DNA of 8,051 nucleotides, from the NCBI GenBank assembly GCA_016199255.1, contig JACQHA010000225.1, positions 1 to 8,051 of the forward strand. Direction: 5' to 3'. Every line of letters starts with the position of its first letter. The first letter of the stretch is position 1. A program made the position numbers and the translations under genes. The notes under the pieces were generated by a model that was given only the letters and a program-made list of their open reading frames with translations, was not told where the DNA came from and ran no database searches. This document shows, piece after piece, positions 1 through 6,428 of this stretch. Source of the DNA: Deinococcus sp. (GTDB lineage Bacteria > Deinococcota > Deinococci > JACQHA01).

Positions 1-1398
1 ATTCAGCTCAGCCCGGTTCACATAGGTGTCAAAGTCGCAGAACTCGCCGAAGATCCAGGGCCGCTCTTGCTGCCAGTCGCGCCGGAAGTGATCCAGCAGC
101 GGCCGGAAGTAGTGCAGGTCGGAGTAGAAATGGTAGTCCACGAAGTCTGCCAGATCTACCGCCACGCCCCCGTAGGCCTCAGCCCGGCCGCTGTTATCGC
201 ACAGAAGAGCGCCACTGCTGCGCTGCCGCACCACACCGTCCAGCTCCTGGAGAAATGCCGCGTCCACGGCGCTGCCCAGCTCGCATCCCAGGCTGTAGAC
301 CACCACTGAAGGATGGTGCTGTACCGCTTCCACTATCTCGGCATACTCCACTGGCGCCCGCTGGCGCAGTTCCGCCGTGACGTTAGGCAGCCACAAAGGC
401 AGCTCCAGCCAGAGCAACATACCTTCTTCATCGGCCACCTGGAAGTAAGCTGGCCCAGGAACCACCAGGCACAATTTGACCAGATTGCACCCCAGCGCCT
501 TGAGCGCCCTGATCTCGCGCCGCACCTGCTCTGGCGTGGGGTTAGGGCAGATACGCTCGGGATACCAGCCCCACTGCAGCGCCCCGCGCAGCACACAGGG
601 CTGCCCATTGAGCTGCAGCTCGCCGGCTACGGCTCTGAGGCTGCGGAAGCCAATGCGGCGCTCCACCGCCCCCACTTCTCGCCCCTCCAGCTCCAGCCCC
701 AGGCGCAAGGTATAGAGCACCGGGCGCTCAGGTGACCAGGTGCGCCCCTGGTCAACAGTGAGCTGGATCGTCCCCTGGCTCTCGGCAGCACGAGCCTGCG
801 CCAGTATTTTCCCCTTGAGATCACGTAACACCAGCGCTACTGTGGCGCCCGCCGGAGCCGCTGGCTGCGGGCTCCACTGCACCGTCAAAGCGCCCCGTTC
901 CAACCAGGCAGCATGCACCTGCACCTGCGCAAAGGCCGGTGCCTGATGCGCCACCAAGCGCAGCGACTGCCAGATGCCACCAAAGGTACCGACTACAAAG
1001 GGCAAGAAACCCGCCAGGGTGGTAGCCGCAGGATAGCGGCCATCAATGGTGGGCTTCTCTACCTCTAGCTCCAGGACGTTGTCATGCCCGTAACGCAGCG
1101 CCGGGCTCAAGTCAGCAGCGAACCGCGTCCACATCCCCAGGTGCCGGGCCACTTCTTGGCCATTGCAGCGCACCGTGCAGGCGTAAGATACGGCGTCGCA
1201 CTCCAGCAGCACCCGCTTTCCCGCCCACTGAGCTGGCACAAAGACCGTGCGCCGATAGCGCACCGGGCCGGCGTAGAGCATCCCCAGGCCCTGCGTCTCC
1301 CAGACGCCGGGCACCTCAAGCGTCCGCACCTGGCCGTCATGCAAAGTAGCTTCCCAGGTGCCGTCCAGGGACAAGATCTCAGCATGGAGGTTTTCCAT
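1..1398 (-). CDS. Glycoside hydrolase family 2 protein, 3' end cut by window edge
   Basis: The first 466 codons are present and the frame is open to the left edge. Residues about 8-150 form a jelly-roll sugar-binding domain (VPGVWETQG, YRRTVFVP, NGQEVARH). Residues about 155-255 form an Ig-like sandwich ending in IGFRSLRAV. The TIM barrel starts near LQLNGQPCVLRG (262-272). The predicted acid/base is Glu373 in YSLGCELGS and the predicted nucleophile is Glu452 in FGEFCD, 79 residues apart, as expected for this retaining family. The residue before the acid/base, Asn in most clan GH-A enzymes, is Cys372. No signal peptide is visible, so the enzyme is probably cytoplasmic. The substrate cannot be told; family members act on beta-galactosides, glucuronides or mannosides. 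The start is the ATG at 1398. A GGGAGGGG stretch (1413-1420) lies a rather long 14 bases upstream. An in-frame GTG at 1437 has no better support. The gene diverges from typA across 110 bases. Confidence 0.9.
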   Translation of the reverse strand, partial: MENLHAEILSLDGTWEATLHDGQVRTLEVPGVWETQGLGMLYAGPVRYRRTVFVPAQWAGKRVLLECDAVSYACTVRCNGQEVARHLGMWTRFAADLSPALRYGHDNVLELEVEKPTIDGRYPAATTLAGFLPFVVGTFGGIWQSLRLVAHQAPAFAQVQVHAAWLERGALTVQWSPQPAAPAGATVALVLRDLKGKILAQARAAESQGTIQLTVDQGRTWSPERPVLYTLRLGLELEGREVGAVERRIGFRSLRAVAGELQLNGQPCVLRGALQWGWYPERICPNPTPEQVRREIRALKALGCNLVKLCLVVPGPAYFQVADEEGMLLWLELPLWLPNVTAELRQRAPVEYAEIVEAVQHHPSVVVYSLGCELGSAVDAAFLQELDGVVRQRSSGALLCDNSGRAEAYGGVAVDLADFVDYHFYSDLHYFRPLLDHFRRDWQQERPWIFGEFCDFDTYVNRAELN

Positions 1399-1462
1399 GG
1401 GCTTGTTCTGAACCCCTCCCGGCTGGCAGCATACCACGGTGAGAACAAGAGCTCAGCCAGTG

Positions 1463-1471
1463 TGATACAAT
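1463..1471 (+). promoter_or_regulatory. Extended -10 promoter of typA
   Basis: The sequence TGATACAAT gives a TG extension plus TACAAT (5 of 6 to the sigma-70 -10 consensus). No convincing -35 lies at 16-18 bases, as is common with extended -10 promoters. The predicted transcription start is near 1478-1481, which leaves a leader of about 30 bases before the ATG at 1509. This also argues against a TTG codon at 1479 as the start of typA. Inferred by pattern only. Confidence 0.5.
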
Positions 1472-1480
1472 TACGCCTTT

Positions 1481-1503
1481 GGGAGGTACGCTCCCCATAG
1501 GGG
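1481..1503 (+). promoter_or_regulatory. Short leader of typA with two mutually exclusive hairpins
   Basis: GGGAG (1481-1485) can pair with CTCCC (1491-1495) over a 5-base loop. CCCC (1493-1496) can instead pair with GGGG (1500-1503) over ATA. The second pairing would cover the likely ribosome binding site AGGGGA (1499-1504) of typA. The stems are short (5 and 4 base pairs), so a regulatory role is conjecture. Confidence 0.25.
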
Positions 1504-1508
1504 AACTC

Positions 1509-3305
1509 ATGGGCCAGACGGCTCAAGAATTTCGCAATATTGCCATCATCGCCCACGTGGACCACGGCAAGACCACCTTGCTCGATGCCATGCTGCGCCA
1601 GACTGGCACCTTCCGCGAGAACCAGGTGGTACAGGAGCGGGTCATGGATTCTGGCGAGCTGGAGCGGGAGCGGGGCATTACCATTCTGGCCAAGAACACC
1701 GCCGTCAGCTACCGGGGCGTGAAGATCAACATTGTGGACACTCCCGGCCACGCTGACTTTGGCGGTGAGGTGGAGCGCACCCTGGGCATGGTAGATGGGG
1801 CGCTGCTCTTAGTGGACGCCAGCGAGGGCCCCATGCCCCAGACCCGGTTTGTCTTGCGCAAAGCCCTGGCCCAGGGCCTCCGCCCCATCCTGGTCATTAA
1901 CAAGATGGACCGTTCTGATGCCCGGCCAGACCCGGTGCTGAACGAGGTGTTTGACCTGTTTGCCGAGCTGGGCGCCACTAACGAGCAGCTTGACTTCCCG
2001 GTGGTGTACGCCAAAGCTCGAGCGGGCATCTCCTGGCGGCGGCAGGAGGAACCCCAGGGGGGCCTCAAGTCCCTGTTCGATTTGATCTTAGAGCACGTGC
2101 CGCCCCCAGAGCGCGACCTGGACGCTCCCTTCCAGATGCGCCTGGCCTCCCTGGACTATTCCGACTACCTGGGCCGGATCGCCATTGGCCGTATTCATCG
2201 GGGCCGGGTACGGCGGCACAACACCGTGGTGCTTCTGGGCCGCGATGGCTCGATCCGGACCTACAAGGTGACGGCAGTGTTCACCCACCTGGGCCTGACC
2301 CGGCAGGAGGTAGAGCTGGCCGAGGCGGGAGACATTGTGGCCCTGGCCGGGATTGAAGCCGCCGAGATCGGCGATACTTTAGCCGATCCCCAGCACCCCA
2401 ACCGCCTCCCGCCCATTGTGGTAGAGGAGCCCACGGTCACCGTCACCTTCTTGCCCAACAATAGCCCTTTCTCGGGCCGGGAAGGGCGCTTTGTCACTAG
2501 CCGGCACCTCCGGGAGCGGCTTTTAAAAGAGCTGCAGCGCAACGTGAGCCTCAGGGTGCAGGAGCTGTCTCCCGACGAGTTCAAGGTCTCCGGCCGGGGC
2601 GAGCTGCACCTTTCGGTGCTCATGGAGACCATGCGGCGCGAAGGGTTTGAATTCCAGGTGTCGCGCCCCCAGGTGATCACCAAAGAAGAAGCGGGAAAGC
2701 TGCTGGAGCCAGCCGAGCATCTAGTAGTGGACATTCCCGAGCGCTTTGTGGGCGCGGTCATGGAAGCCCTGGGCCGGCGCAAAGGGGGACTCAGGGACCT
2801 GCGCACTGGCGCCGACGGCCGCGCCCGGCTGGAGTTCCGCATCCCGTCGCGTAGCCTGATGGGGTGGCGCACCAGTTTCCTCTCCTTCACCTCAGGGGAA
2901 GGGATCATGCACCATGTGTTCGACGGCTACATGCCCTGGGCCGGCGAGCTGGCCAGTCGCACCACTGGTTCCCTGGTGAGCATGGAGGAGGGCGAGACGT
3001 TTACCTACGCCCTCTGGAAGCTGCAGGACCGGGGCACCTTTTTCATCACGCCCGGTACCCCGGCGTACGTAGGGATGATTGTCGGCGAGCACAACAGAAG
3101 CAACGACCTGAACGTCAACGTCTGCAAGAATAAGAAGTTCACCAACATCCGCAGCCACGCCAGTGACGAGGCCATGTCCCTCATTCCCCACCGCCAGCTC
3201 ACCCTGGAAGATGCCCTGGGGTACATCCGCGATGACGAGCTGCTCGAAGTAACGCCCCAGAGCCTGCGCCTGCGCAAGCGGACTACGGCCGCCGCACCTC
3301 GATAG
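1509..3305 (+). CDS. typA: Ribosome-associated translational GTPase TypA/BipA
   Basis: A 598-residue member of the EF-G-like GTPase family that binds the ribosome and affects subunit assembly and growth under stress or cold. All main GTPase motifs are visible: AHVDHGKTT (residues 15-23), RGITI (55-59), DTPGH (77-81) and NKMD (131-134). The G5 loop reads YAKA (167-170) where YASA-like sequences are usual. Domain II follows from about 205, the EF-G-like domain III/V part from about 310 to 480, and the TypA-specific C-terminal domain ([13 protein letters not shown], then [19 protein letters not shown]) closes the protein. The length is normal for the family. I chose the ATG at 1509 because AGGGGA lies just before it and because the predicted transcription start falls at about 1480, too close to a possible in-frame TTG at 1479. 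The stop lies inside the 3' end of the convergent secreted-protein gene. Confidence 0.97.
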   Translation: MGQTAQEFRNIAIIAHVDHGKTTLLDAMLRQTGTFRENQVVQERVMDSGELERERGITILAKNTAVSYRGVKINIVDTPGHADFGGEVERTLGMVDGALLLVDASEGPMPQTRFVLRKALAQGLRPILVINKMDRSDARPDPVLNEVFDLFAELGATNEQLDFPVVYAKARAGISWRRQEEPQGGLKSLFDLILEHVPPPERDLDAPFQMRLASLDYSDYLGRIAIGRIHRGRVRRHNTVVLLGRDGSIRTYKVTAVFTHLGLTRQEVELAEAGDIVALAGIEAAEIGDTLADPQHPNRLPPIVVEEPTVTVTFLPNNSPFSGREGRFVTSRHLRERLLKELQRNVSLRVQELSPDEFKVSGRGELHLSVLMETMRREGFEFQVSRPQVITKEEAGKLLEPAEHLVVDIPERFVGAVMEALGRRKGGLRDLRTGADGRARLEFRIPSRSLMGWRTSFLSFTSGEGIMHHVFDGYMPWAGELASRTTGSLVSMEEGETFTYALWKLQDRGTFFITPGTPAYVGMIVGEHNRSNDLNVNVCKNKKFTNIRSHASDEAMSLIPHRQLTLEDALGYIRDDELLEVTPQSLRLRKRTTAAAPR

Positions 3306-4287
3306 CCTCTACCCGCGACGTGACTACTATGTCCTGGCTGGGGAAGAGCAGCGCCAGGAAGGCTACCAGGGGATCAGTGTTCTGACCGATGTCGAGGGTC
3401 ACAGCCAGAGTGATAGCACTGACTAAGTTGAGCGGCAGCCCGTCCAGGTCGTAGAGCGCCGAGGTCTGGCCCGCCCCTTCTAAGCGCACCTGCACTCCAG
3501 ACAGATCGGGCATGGGGAACTCAGGGCCTGGTGATTCCCCCATCTGCCCCTCAGGCCCCAGGCCACCTAGTCCCTCAGGCCCCAGGAACTGTTCCAGGCC
3601 GATATCGGCTGCGATGGTGAGGTCAGTGACCAGCTTGGCTACCTGCCGGTCACCAATGTTCAAGAGCCGGCGCAAGGTGGTGACGCCGCTGAATTGCGGG
3701 GTAATGCCGGAGGTAGCCAAAGCGGGAACAGCTTGGTCCAGCATCACCTCAAAGCTCTCGCCTACTGCCAGCGGCCGCACCGGGAAGGCAGCACCCGGAC
3801 TGCCCGCAAACTGCTCTAGGTCAAAGGGCAGATCCTGACCCACGGACAGGGCACTCAGGTCGCCCTCTAAAAGAGTGGTGTGACCCAGGGGGTCAATACG
3901 CACTGTGAGCACCACTGGCTCAGGAGTCTCACCTAGCTGCAAGACCCCAGCCGCTGGGGTGAGGTCAATGGTGCGCCGCACCACCCGGCCAGTGTCGTCA
4001 GCGCTCAGCACCTCCTCAGTCATGATCAGATCGAAGGTAAAGCTGAAAGGAGGAATCTCTTCGGGGATCATCCCAGAATCCTCCCCTACTTCCCCCAGGC
4101 CTCCCAACAGCTCACCCAGGGCAGCCAGGCCCTCGCCGCCCAGCCTGATGTTGACCGTCTGGCTGATGTGGTAGGTGGTCACAGTGCCTACTGGCACCGC
4201 ATAGCGCAGCAATATACCCTCTGACCGCTGGGCCAGCGCCGAGGAGAGAAGCAGGCTCAGGAGCAGCAGGCGGAGCAGGTGTCTCAT
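3283..4287 (-). CDS. Secreted protein of unknown function
   Basis: 334 residues. A clear Sec signal peptide ([19 protein letters not shown]) has a likely cleavage after Ala19. There is no lipobox cysteine, so it should be released or held at the surface without a lipid. The mature part is rich in alternating hydrophobic strands ([45 protein letters not shown] patterns), which suggests a beta-rich fold. Two Gly/Glu/Leu-rich low-complexity stretches occur at about 49-69 and 234-253. The order of elements (an opening strand, a D-x-x-G turn, a PLG turn, LAVGESFEV, then a late LYDLDGLPL strand) reminds me of DUF6263-type proteins, but I cannot confirm this. No catalytic motif is seen. The start is well supported by AAAGGAG four bases before the ATG. 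The last 23 bases overlap the end of typA on the other strand. Confidence 0.85.
   Translation of the reverse strand: MRHLLRLLLLSLLLSSALAQRSEGILLRYAVPVGTVTTYHISQTVNIRLGGEGLAALGELLGGLGEVGEDSGMIPEEIPPFSFTFDLIMTEEVLSADDTGRVVRRTIDLTPAAGVLQLGETPEPVVLTVRIDPLGHTTLLEGDLSALSVGQDLPFDLEQFAGSPGAAFPVRPLAVGESFEVMLDQAVPALATSGITPQFSGVTTLRRLLNIGDRQVAKLVTDLTIAADIGLEQFLGPEGLGGLGPEGQMGESPGPEFPMPDLSGVQVRLEGAGQTSALYDLDGLPLNLVSAITLAVTLDIGQNTDPLVAFLALLFPSQDIVVTSRVEAIEVRRP
3548..3586. repeat. 15-base direct repeat inside the secreted-protein gene
   Basis: CCCTCAGGCCCCAGG occurs exactly at 3548-3562 and again at 3572-3586, an offset of 24 bases. It encodes an in-frame 8-residue duplication in the secreted protein (LGPEGLGG followed by LGPEGQMG). 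A multiple-of-three spacing suggests slippage or local duplication tolerated in a disordered loop. Confidence 0.85.
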
Positions 4288-4323
4288 AAGGCTCCTTTCA
4301 ACCCTGTCAACGCTAGCTGCCTC

Positions 4324-4332
4324 ACTATATCA
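4324..4332 (-). promoter_or_regulatory. Extended -10 promoter of the secreted-protein gene
   Basis: On the minus strand the bases read TGATATAGT, a TG extension plus TATAGT (5 of 6). The TGA of this element is the stop codon of the zinc-ribbon frame. The expected start of transcription is near 4317, giving a leader of about 30 bases with the AAAGGAG ribosome site. No good -35 lies at the right distance. It would allow the gene to be transcribed apart from the lexA cluster upstream. Confidence 0.4.
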
Positions 4333-4503
4333 CGGCAGTGCCGGCAGCCCGCCCAGCTGCCAGCAGGCCACTCGATTGCGCCGGGCACAGGTGGCGCAGT
4401 ACCACACCTGGAAGCCAAAGCGGGTATCGGCCAGGGCCAGAGCCCGGCGGCAGCACGGGCAGCTGGGGGCGTTGCCCAGGAGAGTGATGCGGATGGGCTT
4501 TAC
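4330..4503 (-). CDS. 57-residue zinc-ribbon-like protein with no standard start codon
   Basis: The frame directly after lexA encodes a small Cys-rich protein: CPCC (C15 and C18 of the proposed protein), 17 residues, then CATC (C36 and C39), and a further Cys47. Two CxxC knuckles at this spacing suit a structural zinc site. Codons strongly favour G or C in the third position, and the protein is a plausible mix of aromatic and basic residues, so it looks like true coding. The expected start is the codon GTA at 4503-4501, which overlaps the lexA stop as GTAA. A G instead of A would make the common GTGA stop/start overlap. No ATG, GTG or TTG lies in this frame between this point and far inside lexA. 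It may start by coupling at a non-standard codon, be made by frameshift from lexA, or be a recently silenced gene. Function unknown; a nucleic-acid or protein-binding role is only a guess. Confidence 0.45.
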   Translation of the reverse strand, partial: VKPIRITLLGNAPSCPCCRRALALADTRFGFQVWYCATCARRNRVACWQLGGLPALP

Positions 4504-5120
4504 GCCCGGCGCACCAGCCCGCGCAGCTCGCCGATGATCTCCACCTGGTGGGCGCTCAGGCGCAGCTCGCGATACAGGGGGTTGGCTGGCACCAGGCGCA
4601 CCTGATCGCCCTCGGAGTAGACCTTCTTGAGCGTGGTCTCGTCTTCGATGCGCACCGCTGCTATGCGGCCGTTGGGCACCCGGGGCGTGGGGCGAATCAG
4701 TACCAGATCGCCGGGCCTGATGCCCTCTTCGATCATCGAGTCGCCCTCCACCTTGAGCAGGAAGTCGCCCTGTTTCCAGGCCAACAGGTCGGTGAGGCGC
4801 TCCGCCCAGCTCTCCACGTTTTCCACGGCGGTGGCCGGCAGCCCGGCGGCGATCCGGCCCACCACCGGCAAGCCCGGCATGGTGGTCTCGGCCCGCCCTT
4901 TGGGCGTCAGGCCGATGCCGAGCGGCGACCCCCGCCGCCCACCGGCCACGGTCAGGTAGCCCTTCTTCTCCAGCGCCCGCAGATGCTGGTAGGCCGTTGA
5001 GGGATCGGCGTACGCAAACTCCTGGGCCACCTCGACCCCGTATGGCGGGCGGCCCTGGCGCTGTTGGAAGTCGGCAATGAAGCTGAGCACCTTGCGCTGT
5101 TTGGGACTGAGTCCTTTCAT
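4500..5120 (-). CDS. lexA: LexA repressor, self-cleaving SOS regulator
   Basis: 206 residues, close to the usual 200-240. The N-terminal winged helix-turn-helix (about 1-70) has the LexA pattern GRPPYGVEVAQEF then DPSTAYQHLRALEKKG as recognition region. The C-terminal S24-type peptidase-like domain carries the cleavage site Ala92-Gly93 (GRIAAGLP), the catalytic Ser128 (VEGDSM) and the catalytic Lys165 (DETTLKK). All residues needed for RecA-stimulated self-cleavage are therefore present, and it should repress DNA-repair genes until damage occurs. The recognition helix differs from the E. coli and Bacillus proteins, so the operator is probably lineage-specific. The start is set by AGAGGAG just before the ATG. 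That ATG overlaps the stop of the upstream small helix-turn-helix gene (ATGA), so the two are likely translated together. The stop overlaps the proposed first codon of the zinc-ribbon frame. Confidence 0.96.
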   Translation of the reverse strand: MKGLSPKQRKVLSFIADFQQRQGRPPYGVEVAQEFAYADPSTAYQHLRALEKKGYLTVAGGRRGSPLGIGLTPKGRAETTMPGLPVVGRIAAGLPATAVENVESWAERLTDLLAWKQGDFLLKVEGDSMIEEGIRPGDLVLIRPTPRVPNGRIAAVRIEDETTLKKVYSEGDQVRLVPANPLYRELRLSAHQVEIIGELRGLVRRA

Positions 5121-5305
5121 AATCTCCTCTCAAAGTTGCCTACCTTCCGCCTCCAGTCGAACAGGCTAGCCAGGGGTACCGCCCAGCGGCCACTTATGCG
5201 GCGCGCTGGAATGCGGCGACGGAGCAGGAGGGTGTACACCGTGCAGATATCCAGGTCCAGAAGCTTGGCCACTTCCAACGCGGTGAGATAGTTCTTATGC
5301 ACCAT
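5117..5305 (-). CDS. Small excisionase-type helix-turn-helix DNA-binding protein
   Basis: 62 residues, nearly all one domain: YLTALEVAKLLDLDICTVYTLLLRRRIPARRISGRW and following residues match the MerR/excisionase-like HTH_17 pattern (LT-x2-EVA-x-LL, then the recognition helix, then the R-I/P-A wing with GRW). Such proteins bind DNA, often as single domains, and occur as excisionases, phage regulators and stand-alone transcription factors. No phage or integrase genes are near, so a regulatory role seems more likely than excision. The ATG at 5305 follows a strong TAGGAGGAG site. The final TGA overlaps the lexA start by four bases, making it the first gene of the lexA transcript. Its target is unknown; autoregulation together with LexA is a reasonable guess. 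Confidence 0.85.
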   Translation of the reverse strand: MVHKNYLTALEVAKLLDLDICTVYTLLLRRRIPARRISGRWAVPLASLFDWRRKVGNFERRL

Positions 5306-5316
5306 GCTCCTCCTAA

Positions 5317-5330
5317 CCCAATATTTCGGG
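5317..5330. promoter_or_regulatory. Imperfect palindrome at the lexA transcription start
   Basis: CCC, eight A/T-rich bases, GGG (5317-5330) is centred within a few bases of the predicted start of the lexA cluster transcript (about 5327), where an operator would block transcription. The inner bases are only partly symmetric. It does not match the Gram-positive or proteobacterial LexA boxes. Weak candidate for an autoregulatory site of LexA or of the small helix-turn-helix protein. Confidence 0.2.
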
Positions 5331-5333
5331 GCA

Positions 5334-5363
5334 ACTATAGCAAAGGGTAATAGCCGCGGTCAA
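5334..5363 (-). promoter_or_regulatory. Sigma-70 type promoter of the HTH-lexA cluster
   Basis: On the minus strand, TTGACC (5363-5358, 5 of 6 to the -35) is followed by an 18-base spacer and TATAGT (5339-5334, 5 of 6 to the -10) with a TG extension (TGCTATAGT). Transcription should begin near 5327, about 21 bases before the ATG at 5305. This is the best promoter in the window. Confidence 0.7.
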
Positions 5364-5378
5364 GAGGAAGCGCGAAGG

Positions 5379-5397
5379 GCCCTGAGCGATTCAGGGC
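5379..5397 (-). terminator. Hairpin after the repeat-protein gene, possible weak terminator
   Basis: GCCCTGA (5379-5385) and TCAGGGC (5391-5397) form a perfect 7-base-pair stem with a 5-base loop, about 30 bases beyond the stop of the repeat-protein gene. On the minus strand it is followed by a C/T-rich stretch (CCTTCGCGCTTCCTCTT) rather than a true T run, so termination may be weak. Being a palindrome about 60 bases upstream of the lexA cluster start, it could also be a protein-binding site. Confidence 0.35.
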
Positions 5398-5453
5398 GCG
5401 GAGAAAATTGCCCGCCGGACCCTTTTAATTTCCGGGCGCGGTGTAAATTGCTC
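5390..5453. repeat. Duplicated C-terminal codons of the repeat-protein gene
   Basis: Bases 5430-5453, within the last codons of the repeat-protein gene, match 5390-5413 in the gap beyond it at 20 of 24 positions, with an exact offset of 40 bases. Read on the minus strand, the gene copy encodes AIYTAPGN-stop and the outer copy encodes AIFSAP-stop. The changes Y to F and T to S are conservative. The offset is not a multiple of three, so the outer copy is out of frame with the gene. It looks like the remains of a second, related gene end. Confidence 0.6.
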
Positions 5454-6369
5454 CTCCTTCGGCATTGAAGAAGCTGAGGCCAGGCCGGTCGCTGACCACT
5501 GCCAGCGTGGCCCGCCGGGTCCCCCGGGCATCAAAGAGCTCCAGGCCCGGCCCTTGCTCTGTGGCAGTCAATCCCGCCTGCTGGGTACCATCGCCGTCTA
5601 ACAGGTAAAAGCTGGAGCTGGTGGCAGCGCTGAACAAGCCTATGCGCGGCCGCTGGTTGGCATCGAAAAGGTTCATAAACGGCGTCTGGTCATCCACTCC
5701 CAGCCCTAAGCGGCGCTGGCCAACAGCGTCAAACACGTCGAAAGTAACCGGCCCTTGGGCTGGCACTGTGAGGCCGGAGCGCCTGGTCCCGGCAGCGTCA
5801 TAGAGGGTAAGCGCCGACCCGAGCGCCGTGGCTTGCAGCACCGCGCGATTCTGGCGCTGCTCGTTCAGCAGGCTGAGCGAGGGACCATCGGCAGTGACCT
5901 GCAGGCCCACCCGGAGCACCGCACTGGCATCGAAGAGATTGAAAAGCGGGCCGGCGGGCGCCACGCCCAGCGCTATGCGCCGCAGGCCGGTGTCATCAAT
6001 CAGATCGATCACCGGCCCGCTGGCGGTGGAGCGTAGCTCCAGCCTGGGGGTGCCACTGGCATCGAATAAATCCACTGCCGGGCCGTCGGCAGTGACCGTG
6101 AGTCCCAGTCGGGTGGTTCCTGACTCATCAAATAGGCCCAGCGCCACACCGTCTTGTACCAGGCCCAGCGCCGCCCGGGCCTTCCCGGTGCCATCTGCCA
6201 GCAGGAACCGCTGCGCCGTTAGCGTTAAGCTAGCGGGCTGTCCCTGTCCCAATAGCACTACCGCCGCCAGGCCTAAGAGCAGCAGCATGCCCAGCCACTT
6301 CACCCGGCGCTGTGACTGCTCCAAGCGCTCCAGCCGTTGCACCAGGGCCTCAGTGCTTCTACCATCCAT
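5425..6369 (-). CDS. Membrane-anchored protein of 22-residue repeats
   Basis: 314 residues. An N-terminal charged helix (about 4-22, heptad-like LVQRLERLEQSQRR) is followed by one membrane segment (about 25-41). Basic residues before it suggest the N-terminus stays inside and the rest lies outside the membrane. From residue 57 to 300 there are eleven tandem repeats of 22 (twice 23) residues, then a partial one. The theme is F-D-A-x-G-T-x-R-x-G-L at the start and G-P-x3-L near the end. Each unit would give two short beta strands joined by Asp/Gly turns, so a beta-solenoid or beta-propeller-like rod is likely. No enzyme motif is seen. I do not recognise a named family. A surface-structural, envelope or binding role is inferred from the anchor and repeats only. 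The ATG follows GAGGAG closely, so the start is secure. The gene diverges from lnt across 119 bases. Confidence 0.85.
   Translation of the reverse strand: MDGRSTEALVQRLERLEQSQRRVKWLGMLLLLGLAAVVLLGQGQPASLTLTAQRFLLADGTGKARAALGLVQDGVALGLFDESGTTRLGLTVTADGPAVDLFDASGTPRLELRSTASGPVIDLIDDTGLRRIALGVAPAGPLFNLFDASAVLRVGLQVTADGPSLSLLNEQRQNRAVLQATALGSALTLYDAAGTRRSGLTVPAQGPVTFDVFDAVGQRRLGLGVDDQTPFMNLFDANQRPRIGLFSAATSSSFYLLDGDGTQQAGLTATEQGPGLELFDARGTRRATLAVVSDRPGLSFFNAEGGAIYTAPGN
5470..6201 (-). repeat. Eleven tandem 66-69 base coding repeats
   Basis: These bases encode repeat units 1-11 of the membrane-anchored protein (residues 57-300). Units 2-6 and 8-11 are exactly 22 residues and units 1 and 7 are 23. 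Units beginning FDESGTTRLGL, FDASGTPRLEL, YDAAGTRRSGL and FDARGTRRATL show the best-kept theme. Units 6 and 9 have drifted most. Nucleotide identity between units is only moderate, so the array is old rather than freshly expanded. Confidence 0.85.
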
Positions 6370-6428
6370 AATCTCCTCGCTTTCTGCCTATTTCTAACAG
6401 CCTGGACTGCCCTCTTCTGCCAGCGCCA

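Noticed and set aside
313..735. Plus-strand frames within 67-1500
   Set aside because: They lie antisense to the GH2 gene, whose domains and catalytic residues are continuous. No ribosome sites or family motifs were seen.
1428..1436. TGGTATGCT on the minus strand as the GH2 promoter
   Set aside because: Only 4 of 6 to the -10, no -35, and transcription would begin inside the ribosome site. The GH2 promoter remains unidentified.
1479..1508. TTG at 1479 as the typA start, adding ten residues
   Set aside because: It lies at the predicted transcription start, has no ribosome site, and the added residues resemble no TypA N-terminus. The ATG at 1509 has AGGGGA before it.
1107..1751. A 214-residue minus-strand frame spanning the GH2/typA gap
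   Set aside because: It runs antisense to the unmistakable typA start and out of frame with GH2; its sequence resembles no protein family.
4305..4310. Perfect TTGACA on the minus strand as -35 of the secreted-protein gene
   Set aside because: The matching -10 would fall on the start codon (ATGAGA), a poor match that would leave no ribosome site in the message.
4330..4332. UGA at the end of the zinc-ribbon frame as selenocysteine, since selC is nearby
   Set aside because: Read-through would join it in frame to the signal peptide of the next gene, which makes no sense for a protein and ignores that gene's good ribosome site. The TGA of the HTH gene at 5117 was rejected likewise.
4330..5133. 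A single 267-residue minus-strand protein across lexA
   Set aside because: Most of it is the shadow of lexA in a GC-rich stretch with few stops. Only the part after the lexA stop looks like coding sequence.
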